Source of the DNA: Cotesia glomerata
Lineage: Eukaryota; Arthropoda; Insecta; Hymenoptera; Braconidae
Direction: 5' to 3'
Length of the DNA stretch: 64,000 nucleotides
NCBI RefSeq assembly: GCF_020080835.1
Contig: NC_058159.1
Coordinates: forward strand, 11,904,001 to 11,968,000
The first letter of the stretch is position 1. Each line of letters starts with the position of its first letter. The position numbers and the translations under genes are program-made. A model generated the notes under the pieces. That model saw only the letters and a program-made list of their open reading frames with translations, searched no databases and had not been told where the DNA came from. Below, in pieces: positions 13,009 to 24,393 of this stretch.

Positions 13009-13953
13009 ATTGGAAAAATATCGTTAAACAATGAGGCTCTGATATTCAGATTTTCCTATTGCACGAGACCTATCATAAAAGTTTCTGTATTCCCTTAAAA
13101 AAAAAAAATTCTTACTTCTTATTGATTAGACACAATGTCTTTACTTTTTACTTTTGCAGTAAAAGATATAGGTTGCATGCGCTAAATCTTCTGATTTCTT
13201 AATAGCTAATAGAATACATATCTATTGAATTTTAATCAATTACTTAAAGTCATTGTCGATAATCAAGAAGTCACATGAATGCCGCGATAAAATGCACGCT
13301 GAAGCGTCGAATGTATGATGTTATAATTTGAATGAATGCGATAAAAAATATATATATAAATATATTTTGTTATTTAAATGTAAATGAAGGGCGGCAGGTG
13401 CATATCCATAGTGGGGCCAGCCTTTCACGTTATATCTGTCTCTTCTCTCAGTTACTACGTTATTGCCTTTATACTGTACATATATATTTATAAATATTAT
13501 AATTATAAATATTTTTTATTCTGTAAGTACATGTACGTACTACTATCCCATAATGCATATACCTAATATATCTACATATATATAAATCTATTATTTTTCT
13601 ATTAGATCGAAAGGTGTAAAATTAGAGATTTAACTGCTGATTTCTTCCAAAAGTAGTTAAAAAAAAAATGGTACTTGTGAATTTTTTGTGATATAAGAAA
13701 TTTGTTTTACTCTGGAAATTTCCATAAATAATTTAAGCCCGAGAATACTTTAAAAATACATTATATTTGAATAAAATCATATAATGTTAGCATTCAAATC
13801 CGGTATTTCTGAATTTTTTAATCTTTTAAAACCTTTTAAACCTTTTTTTTTTTTTTTTTCATTCTATTTTTGAATAACGAGCCAGTAGTCCGATCTCTGA
13901 TCCATATCTGCACCATCTGATTTTAAAGTGATAGACTAGCACATTTATATGTA

Positions 13954-13954
<1 letters not shown>
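13009..13954. other. AT-rich intron
   Basis: No gene is recognised. Several short TATATA tracts and homopolymer runs are present. A short open frame at 13384-13566 is low complexity and has no support. Confidence 0.6.

Positions 13955-13955
<1 letters not shown>

Positions 13956-14022
<67 letters not shown>
13956..14022. repeat. (AT)n microsatellite
   Basis: About 67 bp of AT dinucleotides directly precede the GGGTGTGCCA terminus at 14023. Confidence 0.97.
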
Positions 14023-14023
<1 letters not shown>

Positions 14024-15203
14024 GGTGTGCCAAAAAAATCGGATATTTTTTTTTTTCACTTTCCGCTCAAAATATCGTAGAAGATGTCGAAACAAAAGGC
14101 CTGTCCAAAGGAGAGTTCTTAATTTTAATTTTAAGAGGTCCTCTATCGATTCTGAAGTTGTTCCCATTTAAATAACATGGAAAAAAAATTTTGTTTTTAT
14201 TTTCACTGCCGCAACGTCTGAAGATTTCATTTTTTCATAAAATAAACTATTAGACCTCATTTGGGATTAAATTTTGAACAAAAAATTTCATTGGGTCATA
14301 TTGCTACCATCGAAGCCTGACTTTTTATAAAGCTTTACAGTATAAATTTTCCCCAAATTTCGTGTTTTTCGTAATTTTTAGCTAAACTATCTAAGATAGA
14401 ACAAAAAATCAAATGACAATTTTATAGTCCATTTGACGTACTACAAAAAACATCCAGATAAATTTTTTGTATCATCAATATTTTCAAAGTTACAGACCAA
14501 CAAAATCCTATATTTCTAATTTTTAGCTTTGTTCAAGAGAACCATCGATAAAAATACAAAAAATTTTGTTCTTATTTTTTAGTACATCAAATTTGCTACA
14601 AAATTGGATAAGAAAGATTCGTTATCTCCGCAATAACTCAGAGTAACAAGCCTGATAAGTCATATTTTCATAATTTTTCAACTATATTTTCTAAATTATT
14701 GACGATAAATGACAAATTTCAATTAAAAATTCAAAGAATATTTAATTCTCTAAAAAGTTAGCCTAGATTAATTTTTTACATTATAACTTGCTTAATAAGT
14801 CAACAAATATTATTGTTATTTATTTCGTTTTTGGTCTATTGAGGTTATTTAACCAATCCTCAAGACAACCCTGATTAAGTAAACATATTGAAAATGATTT
14901 GACACATTCCACTCCCACAAGATATATTATTAAAAATAAGTATATTGAATGATTAACAAGTATTCGATATAATCAAACATCAAATTCTTTCTAGTACTTT
15001 GTAATCCTTTCCTGTTTCAAACGATCTTCTATTTTTCGAACTGAAAAACATGCTAAATTCTATATTGAGTTAGAAGAGCGTTTTAATGTTCCAATAATAA
15101 AATTTTTGAAGGCTTTTAATCATAATCTACAGCAGAAAGTTTTAGGGATAGTCTGCAGGATCAACTGAATTTTCGGATAAATGGTTAAGAATTAAATACA
15201 CCC
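14023..15203. mobile_element. Left end of a GGGTGTGYCA-type DNA element, rest diverged
   Basis: The first 30 bp (GGGTGTGCCAAAAAAATCGG...) resemble the terminus of the long-TIR element at 27984-29767. A 'cccatttaaataacatggaaa' block about 135 bp inside parallels its 'cccatttgaataacacagg'. The matching right end was not located. It may have belonged with the decayed transposase-like sequence at 16671-18295. The remainder is AT-rich with no frame. Confidence 0.4.
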
Positions 15204-16439
15204 CTGGCAGATTCATGATCACGATAAAATGATCGTGAAACGACGGTGAATGTACCGTGAAATCACAGTGTCGACAAATGATCGTCGAACGACCGTCACT
15301 TGACTATCGAACGGCCATCGTTACTTGACTATCGAACGGCCATACTTCACTCTTGGAAAAACCAAATTTTTACTTGACCTCCGATTTTTTATCTGAGTAA
15401 AAATCGTAAATCATCGATCGATCGTCTGTCATTTAACAGTTATTTGAAAACATATAAATTGTCAAAAAACCGTAACTCGGTGGTGGATGCACAGTATTCT
15501 GTATTCTGTAAGTGAAACGAGCGTATAATGTCGGTAAGTCAGGAACAAATGTTGTATTTTTTTCATAGTCTTATATGAAAAACCATAATAATTTTTGTTT
15601 ATGAAAAATATAATAATATTGTTTTGTTTTTTTTTTTTTTAATCGTTAGATATTTTATTCAACAATTAATTAATTAATAAATTATAATTTATTTTCAACT
15701 TAACTTTAAATATTTTCTGCACGTCTAATATTTTTACCGTAATTCCAAAATTAGAATCCATTATTAAAGATTTGAGTTTTTTTTTTTTTTTTTTTTAGAG
15801 ACGAAAACTTTAATTTCAAAATTACGGAAAAATTGTTTGTTATCAAGAAAAATTATTATGAGATATTTTTTTTTAACAATTTCTTTTTCAGATCTTTTTT
15901 TATACAGATAATAATTTCACCGTAATTTCGAAATCAAGATTTTCGTAATCATCAAAAATTTGAATCATTTATTACGATTATTATTTTGAAGTCATGGAAA
16001 AAATATAAATTTATTTAAGCTATTTTTATCTGTACAATGAAAAAAAATGACTTGGTTTTGACACTTTATGAGGTGATTTAATCGTTTCGAACAGTGTCTC
16101 AGATAGACGAACTGGTAAAGTCTCGGGCGCGCAACTAGATGAGTCGGGTTCGAGCCCCGGTCTGTCCGAAATATTTTTTTTTATTTTATTGTCCGTGACA
16201 GTAGCGTAAAATTATCGTATTTCGACAGTATATTGAGCGTACAGTGTCGGTCATAACGTCGTAGATTCACTTGCGTATGCACCGTATATATTCGATAAAT
16301 TTATAGTAGACATCGTTCACAACGGTATCCAATGCTGACTGACAAACCACTCGGTAAAAACGAACTTTATACGGTGAAACGACCGTGAAACAACCTTCGA
16401 TTGACCGTGCTTTCACCGTGTCGCCGAAACCGCCAGGGA
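15204..16439. mobile_element. TIR element rich in CGGTCGTTTCACCG-type palindromes
   Basis: It begins CCCTGGCAGATTC and ends GGTTTCGGCGACACGG-type sequence on the opposite strand, closing in GCCAGGG. The first and last 200 bp are packed with short inverted words such as 'cgatcgtgaaacgac', 'cgaccgtcacttgac' and 'acggtgaaacgaccgtgaaac'. The element encloses a tRNA-like sequence. No transposase frame exists, so it is non-autonomous. The target duplication is unclear. Confidence 0.5.
16097..16171 (+). ncRNA. tRNA-like sequence with A and B boxes (SINE head or tRNA pseudogene)
   Basis: An A box 'tagacgaactgg' (16104-16115) and a B box 'ggttcgagccc' (16147-16157) are spaced 31 nt apart. A D stem GAC/GTC and a T stem TCGGG/CCCGG can be drawn. 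The acceptor stem pairs poorly and the anticodon arm does not fold, so I do not call a functional tRNA. A tRNA-derived SINE head captured in the TIR element is the likeliest origin. Confidence 0.5.
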
Positions 16440-16670
16440 CAGTATAAAAAACAAATTCGAGGAGCAACTAGTTTCAACAGAATGCATAAGAATAAGAAAA
16501 GGTATTTTTGAAAAATTAAGCCCTTATTGAAGTAATTTACTACAAGTAAATAGTTGTTATTTATAAAACTATATTTAGATTCACACTAATAAATCGGATA
16601 ATGCCGGCATAAATTACAAGTTTTCTATATAAAAACCAGATCTATTATATTTCCAGACATTTAAACGTAT

Positions 16671-18295
16671 TTGGTTTGTAACTTAGTAATGTAGTAACTC
16701 TTAGTAACGTTAGGAAATTTTTTCCTATGCTCTTCAACAACTTGCAATAAATATTGCCTTTGTTCTTCACTCCTGGTCAAACAGTTGTTGTACTCCTGTT
16801 GAATTAATGTTAATTAAAGTTGAATTAATGCTACGCCTCGTTCAGCAAGATCATTAATCACTTGTAAGTCAGACAGCACTGACTTACAGTGTAAATAATT
16901 TTGATCAGATGTCCAGAGATCTGGGTTCTTGTTTCGCACTTTCATTGCAGCTACGGTTTGCCTTTTAATTTGTAAGAATACACTGTCATCAAATAACGCT
17001 AAGCCGACTAACTCCTCGGATAAGTACCATAAATGTCTTAATAATGTCGAGCTTGCTGCGTCAGAAATTTTTTTATGAACAGAACGGTATTGATATAAAT
17101 TTTTAACCATATTCAAATCTTGATTAGGTGACTTTATCGCAAAAGGTGCTTGAAACCATGAAATGACATAAAATTCGACGAGGAATAAGCAGACATATCT
17201 TAGTCCATTTACCTCAGTGGAATTCATTTGAAACTGTTTTCGAAACATAAACAGTTTCAAAGCGTACAGAGCTTTTGACATCCATCTGGAATGGTGGTTG
17301 GGTCCTGGAGCTTTAAAGCTTATTCCATTTTTTGGAGAACCGCCTCAAAATATCAACACCAATTCTAAAAACTCTTTATAATCGTCTCGGTCATGCTTTT
17401 CCTGAAATATAAAATTTGTAATTGAATTTTGAGGATCTAAATCAAGATTTGTGACTAATCAATAAATTAACCGCAATTATCATTTAGAATTTGAAGAAAA
17501 TACTATGATAAGGTTTTAAATGAGTACTATGCGAATAACGCTACTAAGTCAGAAAATTGGGAGAGTAAAATAATTTCCAATTTTTTATAGTGAGTTCTGA
17601 AAGGATGTAACTTTATTGAAAGCTACTATTTTGAGATGAAATAAAGCATTTTAACTCTTAAATTCTCTACTAATAAAAATGGGACACAGAATTTTTTCAC
17701 AGGTTTTCCTTTCAGCTCGATCAGAACTAATATTAATCAAAATAATTTTTAAAATTTGTTAATTTTCAAATCTATTTCTAAAAGAGGTTCATTTGACCAG
17801 AAAATGTAGACGAGAATTTTGACAATGAAAAGAAAAATTTGATAAGATAATAATAGTGCTCGATAAACAATTACGATTGTTATAGAATATTTTTTAGTTG
17901 GTATATGATCGTCGGTGTTTTTGTGTTTGAGTTCATTATTGCAAAACCATAAAGTACTCTCCAAAATAACCAAAACGATGACCTTCTTAAAACTAATGTA
18001 CAAATATCAATAATTAGAAAAAATGATTATAATTTAAATACCTGTAGTCGATCAATAATGAAACTTATTATTTCATTTTTTTTTTTTTTTCGTGAATTCT
18101 TTCATTTATAATTGAATCCTGAATACCAGTTTCAAATTTTGTTTTGTCTATGTTTTTCCAATTATTTTGGAATCGTACAAAAACTGCTACATTAGGATAA
18201 CTTACTCCTCGCCAAACAACTTCGACAACGCTTCTCAAAATCAATTCATACACATGATGTCGACATGCCAAATATAATAATGGCTTTTTTAACAT
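16671..18295 (-). pseudogene. Transposase-like protein, decayed
   Basis: Reading the minus strand, 18068-18295 encodes 'LYLACRHHVYELILRSVVE' and 'RFQNNWKNIDKTKFE', 16814-17281 encodes 'HLWYLSEELVGLALFDDSV' and 'LQVINDLAERGVALIQ', and 16680-16810 continues with 'EEQRQYLLQVVEEHRKKFP'. The last two blocks have clear counterparts in the element at 27984-29767. Similar multicopy proteins occur in many invertebrate genomes and look transposon-derived, but I cannot name the superfamily. Frameshifts and stops separate the blocks. Nothing suggests host use. Confidence 0.6.
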
Positions 18296-18299
18296 TTTT

Positions 18300-18849
18300 T
18301 ATAATTGGCCGCATGTTCCTTTATCAACTCCTTAAATAAAAATGATTAAAAATATTAATATTACCAATCATCAGCCGGAAGTATAAACTAATATCGAAAA
18401 ATATATTTTTGAACCAGTATTAAAAGTAAGTTGCATGCAATGAACATAAATGACAAGATCTGAAAAATTTTCTGCACACAAGATTAGTTCCTTTAAAGTT
18501 GTAACTTGATGCCAGTAGAAAACGAGGCATTGGAAATATCATGATTCTGGTTTGAAAAATTTTAAATAGGCAAATTAAATGATATATTTAAAAACAACCG
18601 TGTCGTCCCGAAGCAACAATATTACAACTTTAAAAAAGCTTTTTTTATATGCGTCATTTTACCAAATAAAATCGATTTAACTCATATTGGAGCTTTCACA
18701 AAATCAGACGTGATTTTATTAATATTGGTACTTATTTGCATAAGAATAATGAAGAAATAACAATATTTGGAAATTGAATGAAATTTTAAAAATCATCACT
18801 CAATTGTAAGGGCTCCAATTTTTAATGGATTTCTCTCTTTCTCTCTAAT
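18300..18849. other. AT-rich intron
   Basis: No gene or named repeat is recognised. Confidence 0.55.
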
Positions 18850-19500
18850 AAAAAAAAATTAGGAAAACGGTTGGCTACCTCCATACCTAAGTGCTCAACA
18901 ATTCACTTATTTTTTAAGCTCTTTGAGCTCAAAAATATAATTTTTGTGTAATTTTGAGCTCTCCAAGCTCAAATAAATAGCTATTCTGTGCTTTTGAGCT
19001 CAAAAGGCTAATGGAAGTTTTATAGAACACTATTTTTTGAATTTTCAAACCGCAATAACTTTTGGATGAATTAACCGATTTTCTCGCAGTTTACGGCATT
19101 CAAGCCAGTTTTTTTAGTTCTTTAAAAAATCTTTAAGCGTAAACTGGTCAGACTAAAAATTTCATAGAAATTCTGAAAAAAACATTTTTTTCGACAACGA
19201 TATCTCACGAACAAATCAACCGATTTTGACCGGGCTGGTGGCAATCGACGTGGTTTTTTGAGGTTAAGAGTTGATTAGTTTTTGGAATTGATCGGTTCAG
19301 CCATTGAAAAGATATTTCAAAAAAACGAATTTTTGAAAATTTTATTTTTGAGATTTCTCAAAATTGATCGACTCAAATTCTGAAAATTAGTATCAGAATG
19401 ATAGGGGCAAAGGAACTCTTCAGAACGCCGTTTATTTCGATCAAATCGGATCATCCGTTCAAACGTTATGAGAGATTTACATACATACATACATACATAC
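18850..19500 (+). repeat. Composite repeat left half ending in (ACAT)n
   Basis: It contains GAGCTC hairpins (18910-19010), arm phrases and 'ccgttcaaacgttatgagag', then CATA repeats (19482-19500). The gypsy-like element inserted at 19501, within the tetranucleotide tract, which resumes at 27898. Confidence 0.8.
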
Positions 19501-21285
19501 TGTGACGTTATTTTTCACATGGGGTCTGTGACAACTGAGCGTCACATCGAGCACTAGCTCAAAAGCTCAAAAATATTGTACAGCGATAACCCAAGATACT
19601 GTAAATAGAACGATTTAAAATTTTTTTTATTGATTTATGGTAATTGTGGATAGTTAGTTACAGGGTTAGGTAAAGTAGGAGGCCGCGATATCAAGCCTCG
19701 CGGTAATACAGGATTTGGGGAATTAGTTCGCGAATTAGTTACAGTAAGATAGAGGAGTGATCAACGATCAAGAGAGTTCGAGTTCGACCGCCGTCCGAGA
19801 CGGACGTGTTCCGTATAGTCGGTCTTCAACCGTTGTCCAGGTTAGACGCTACAGAAAAATTATTCAGTCTTCGTCCAGGATGGACGCGTTCCCGATAAAT
19901 TTTTATTCGTCTTCAGAGACGATTATGCTACAGATTCTCTCTTTTTTTTTGTTTATTTAATTAATTATTTAATTAGCTTCGAGTCGTTTGGGTTATAGCT
20001 ACAGATTTAAGAGTAATAATGAGGAAAGTGATTGAGTTTTGTGTGAGTAAGGTAAAGTAAAGAGTAAAGTTATTAGTTGGCGTCTCGAGCTTGTGGACGA
20101 GTCTACGTTGCCGTGGAGCGGGACAATAAGTCACCCGGCCTCGTGGATGCTAGGTAACTAGCCCTTTTGAGACTCCTGGTGGACTACGGAAGTCCAGCTG
20201 TAATGTTGGCGCTCCAACATGGGAGGAGTCAGGTGTGAGTAGGAATCGGTTTTAGTAATTTTGCCCTTGTGGTGGTTTTGGTATTTCTGACGAGACTTGA
20301 CCAACCTCGCCGAGAGTACCGCTGGTCCACGTTAATTTTGGCAGGCCACAGGTGTGATCGGACCATTGTGCCTGTGGAAGCCTTTGGTCAGTGTTAATTT
20401 TGAGGGTTAGAACCTCTTGTAAAATCCTTTTACGATTCCCTACTTATACCGGCTCCAGGAGAGGTAGCCACCATGGACGATCCTGGCTCGGGAAAAGGAA
20501 AGAAGGTATTATTTAATTTATGTTATTTCTGTCGAGTTAATTTCGTATTCTGGGGAATAGTCCTCTTGTAAAACGTTTGTTGCGGTACGTTTTAAATTTA
20601 TTCCTTTTCTTTGAGTAAAGTAAGAAGGATGCTTAGTTTAAGGTATATTTTATGAGTTTTTATTTTGTACGGTTAAGAGAGTTAAGGATTTTGTGAAGGG
20701 TATGTTTTGAAGCCCCAGGTCATTTTAGATATTTATACTTTAATTGGGTTATCGCTCCAGTAAGAATCAAATGTAATTAGAATTATTTAATTTTTGTATT
20801 TCTAGCTAAAAGTTATATTGAGTTCTGTACGGTTATATTTATTCGAGTTTCCGGTAATTAAGTTCCTGTATCTGTTTTGTTGTAACCCTTATAGTTAAAG
20901 TTTTGTTAAGTTTTTTGGGACTTTGTTAATAAATCAGCTATCAATCCGAAACATCAGCGTCTTGATTTACACACGTTTCCCCAACGTGCAACCGGATCAC
21001 CCCCTCTCTCCACAATCCACACACTGAGCGACACCGAGTATACCCGCCTTCTCTGCTGCAGCTCCCAGCCTTATTGTTACAGTTCTTTGAGTTTTGGTAA
21101 TTTCTCGCAAATAAAATTATCTGGCGTCCTTACGGTTATAGATGAGGCAGTTCGCGGGAGTATGAGAGTCGGAAGTATAACGTTTGGGGTTAAATCTCTA
21201 GGTTTCCTATTAAAGATATCGTTTGTAATTTAGTTCAAAGAGACCACCCACCAACCCCCTTAAATCTCCAGATTTTAACGTTATA
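19501..21285 (+). repeat. 5' LTR
   Basis: It begins TGTGACGTTA and ends AACGTTATA; the ends are partly inverted. It is about 1785 bp and matches 26110-27897 over its full length with only a handful of differences (for example GGACGATCC/GAACGATCC near 20473 and homopolymer length changes). Eight TACAG words occur in it. A small open frame near 19757 is duplicated in the other LTR but has no recognised product. Confidence 0.92.
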
Positions 21286-21288
21286 AAA

Positions 21289-21306
21289 TGGCGCCCAACA
21301 TCGAGG
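21289..21306 (+). promoter_or_regulatory. Primer-binding site
   Basis: TGGCGCCCAACATCGAGG begins three bases after the 5' LTR. The first eleven bases fit the TGGCGCCCAAC class used by insect gypsy-type elements, usually assigned to a lysine-type tRNA primer. The tRNA identity is inferred. Confidence 0.75.
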
Positions 21307-22833
21307 CCTGAAAAGCGCGGGAGTCCGCACCGATCGAACACCTGTATCGAGAAAAACGATGTGTAAATCAAACAACTACGCATGATTGCATAGCTGGATT
21401 AGGTTTTGTGGAATTATTTATTAAGGTATTATTTTTGGGTATTATGCTTTTCGCTTGAGTTAAAAATTTAAAGAATTTAGGAAAAATAGTTATTGCAGTT
21501 ATTTATTCTCAGAAAGCACCTTAGATTATTTTTCTTTTGTTCAAGTAAAAATTCTGAGAATCTAAAATCTAAAATATAAAATTATTAATTTAAGTATTTA
21601 TTCCCGGAAATACTGATGGTATTTCTTTTGTTTAGCTCAAGTAAAAATTCGTAGGATTACAGAAAAAGCTAAAGAAAGAATTTCTTTGTTACAGTCAAAA
21701 TGTTACATTTACTCATACCTTTTTTTTTATATATATGTGCTTCATCTCTAAAAATTATATTTATATTGAGCATTGGAATGTCTAAACATTCGCACACGTG
21801 CGGGCTACAGAAAAAGAAAGTTATAGGAATGCATCATATTCCTAACTTAAGTAAATGAAATTTTATTGCTTTGTTACGGTTCTTAGAAATCCATTGTTAC
21901 AGCGTGGATATAATCCGCTCAAGAAGTGACAAATAGTCGGCTACAGTATTACGCAGAACAAAGGGATTTTTGTATTAAAACGCTATAGTGTTGCTAGGCA
22001 AAACAACCACTTAGAGGCGGCAAACACCACCGCACCTCTCTTTCTCACCTACAGACAAAAGTCCATGTGCTTGGTAGCACGCGCCACGAGAGCGCCACTC
22101 GAGCGTCCAAAATCTTCCAACGCACCCGAGAGTGGGGAGAGACAACACTACCGAGTTACGCACGGGAGAGGGTAACCCGAAAGGGGATAGTGGGCCTTCT
22201 AAGCGTTCTGATTGGCTAAGACGCTCGAAGAAAATTCGATTACCAATTAGAAACAACGACGAAGAAGAATTTCGGGAGACAGCGACATCCTCGGATAACC
22301 GTCGATCACCGATCATTCTCTCGTGAAAAATTTGTGAACTTCAGACGTATCTGCAAGTATCAGCCATTTTCAAGTCCTTTGTGCTTTATTGAAAAGTTAA
22401 ACTACGTTACATATCCCAGTTACAGTATTTCCAAATTGTTTAATTAAACAAATTCAGTTGATTATAGACGCTACAGTTATTTTGCAATAAAATTGGAAAA
22501 TCTTACAGTACAGTTACTTGTTTAATTGAACTTGTTTCAATTATTAAAAGAAATAAACTACGCAGTTAATTACTACTTAAGTGATCGAAAAGCTACAGTC
22601 TATCTTACCTTGTTAATTATTAACATTGTTAAGAAATTACGTACATAAAATTACAGAACAACAAATTAAGCTACAGTATTAAGTGAAATTAGAATCAGTG
22701 AAGTGAAGCTACAGAATTAATTTACGACACCTGATTGGTAAGTTTAGACCTACCGCTCTAGTAATCTATTCTATTATTCTCTACTTAAAATCCTTCTAAA
22801 GCCCTAGTTAGCCTATCGAGTTACAGTTGCCTT

Positions 22834-22866
<33 letters not shown>
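21307..22866 (+). other. Long 5' leader of the gypsy-like element
   Basis: About 1.56 kb of non-coding leader contain some fifteen TACAG words, usually as GCTACAG or GTTACAG. It ends in a run of about 27 A directly before the gag ATG. A strong splice donor lies at 22738. A minus-strand open frame at 22011-22316 has no recognised product and is probably chance. Confidence 0.7.
22738..22743 (+). promoter_or_regulatory. Candidate splice donor in the leader
   Basis: TTG|GTAAGT is a full-consensus 5' splice site upstream of gag. Joined to the acceptor at 24379 it would remove gag and pol sequence and yield a subgenomic mRNA for the third ORF, as errantivirus env is expressed. This is predicted from sequence only. 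Confidence 0.55.
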
Positions 22867-22869
<3 letters not shown>

Positions 22870-23886
22870 TCTAACGACGAAGGTCAGTCAACGGACGCTG
22901 AGTTTAATCCCAAATTATTTGACGATACAGAAGATTTTATATTACGCTATCGTAACCCACCACCGGTAGGGGTATGTATACAAGAGAAGGTAGCTACAGC
23001 ATCGGGCGGATTCAACCCGAATACCGCTACCCCAGGACGAGGTCGAGGACGTGGTCTTCCCCCACCCGCGAACTCGGGGACAATACCGAAATCTAACCGC
23101 TACAGTAGATCAGATTACAGGCATTTACCGACCGACCACGTTACAGTACGACGACCAAGATCTAGAGACGAATCTCGGCGACACAAAGTTCGCCCGAACC
23201 CCAGAGATTACGAGGTTCCAGAGGACGTAAGCAGTTCAGATCATGATAGCAGAGCCCCGGCGAGACCCAGTGTCTCAAATTTAATGAACGTGCTACATAA
23301 ATGGCACGTGAGCTTTGGAGGAACACCCGAAGAAGATGTAAAGACCTACATCATGAGGATGGATGAAGCTCTAGAACTCGCCCCCGCTGATGGAACAGGC
23401 TTGCGTAAAGTCCTCCCATTTACGTTCCAGGGCGCGGCCCTAACTTGGTACCGCGGCCACTCACGAAATCTTAGATCGTGGGCAGATACAGTTAAGGCAC
23501 TACGTTGCAGATTTGCCGATCCAGACTATCAAATTTCCTTGAGGGAGGAAATTTCCAACCGCACTCAGGCCAAAGATGAGTCGATCAGCCACTATTTGGC
23601 TTGTATGAATGGCTTGTTTGAAAGAACTGACCCCCCATGGCCAGAAATTGAAAGAATCAAATACGCCCATCGGAATATGTTAGCCTCGTTCCAGTTAATA
23701 TTGCCCTTGGAGTCGTGCACTTCAATGGAGGACTTAGAAGAGCGCGCGTTCCGCCAAGAACGTATTATACAACGATCCAACATCTACAGACCACCTCCAT
23801 TACCACGACACTCAATGTGCCCCTCGTTTGCATTCACGGGGTCGACAAATACGAGTTACAGTAAGAGGCGACCCCTGCCTTCCTAA
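22867..23886 (+). CDS. Gag, gypsy-like, C-terminally truncated by deletion
   Basis: A 339-residue frame starts at an ATG right after a poly(A) run. Residues about 1-125 are disordered and basic, with an RGRGRG segment. Residues about 135-300 form a retrotransposon Gag capsid-type domain ('PFTFQGAALTWYRG', 'LRCRFADPDYQISLREEI', 'SISHYLACMNGLF'). No zinc knuckle follows, and the frame runs out within about 15 codons of pol-derived sequence. Capsid assembly in the cytoplasm is the expected role. The domain is intact, so the product may still form particles. The C-terminus 'RRPLPS' is read from integrase DNA in the wrong frame, which places the deletion near 23860-23875. Confidence 0.82.
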
Positions 23887-24296
23887 ACATGGGTAGAGAG
23901 CCAGAAGCTACAGTTACACTAAGAAGAGGCCTCGACGGTGATCCAGACGTCGTTCAGCGACCACCCCAAGAGTGGACTGAACGAATGAGACAGCTGGATT
24001 CTTTGAGGGGAAGTATAGTACACGCTCTAGATTCAGCATTCCAGAAGCAAGCTCATTATTACAATCTTCGACATCAAGACCGAGAATATCAAGTTGGAGA
24101 TATGGTGTGGAAGAAACAATTTATTTTCTCCCAAGGTGATAAATTTGTCTCATCAAAACTTAGTGATCGGTTCCATGGACCATTCAGAATCACAAAAAAG
24201 ATTTCTCGAGTAGTATACGAGCTCAGTGACCTTACAGGAAAGATAGTCGGAAAATTTTCTGTCCAACACCTCAAACCCTACTTTATTCCCGACTAA
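23873..24296 (+). pseudogene. Integrase C-terminal remnant of pol
   Basis: The sequence reads PAFLNMGREP, the end of a gypsy integrase core, then a helix 'MRQLDSLRGSIVHALDSAFQ' and the Y-N-x-R-H segment. It ends in a GPY/F-type module ('LSDRFHGPFRITKKI', 'VQHLKPYF') and terminates at a TAA. All catalytic parts of pol upstream are missing. The ATG at 23889 lies inside the original polyprotein, so translation as a separate protein is doubtful. The clean frame suggests recent deletion. Confidence 0.85.
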
Positions 24297-24367
24297 TTCT
24301 TTTCTCTGCAGTTTCTGCTACAGTAGTTTTAGTTACAAAAAAAAAAAAAAAAAAAAAATTTTAATAA

Positions 24368-24379
24368 GATTCGTTTCAG
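24368..24379 (+). promoter_or_regulatory. Candidate splice acceptor before the third ORF
   Basis: 'gattcgtttcag' precedes the start ATG at 24394 by 15 nt. With the leader donor it would make an env-like subgenomic message. An A run at about 24338-24358 lies just upstream. Confidence 0.55.
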
Positions 24380-24393
24380 GTTCATTGTCCAGC

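Noticed and set aside
13384..13566. Candidate missing Dscam exon
   Set aside because: The translation has no Ig cysteine/tryptophan pattern and the reading is low complexity.
16097..16171. Functional tRNA gene
   Set aside because: Acceptor stem pairs poorly and the anticodon arm does not fold; kept only as tRNA-like.
22011..22316. Minus-strand frame of about 100 codons in the gypsy-like leader
   Set aside because: It overlaps a plus-strand frame of similar length, has no recognisable motif and lies in an untranslated leader.
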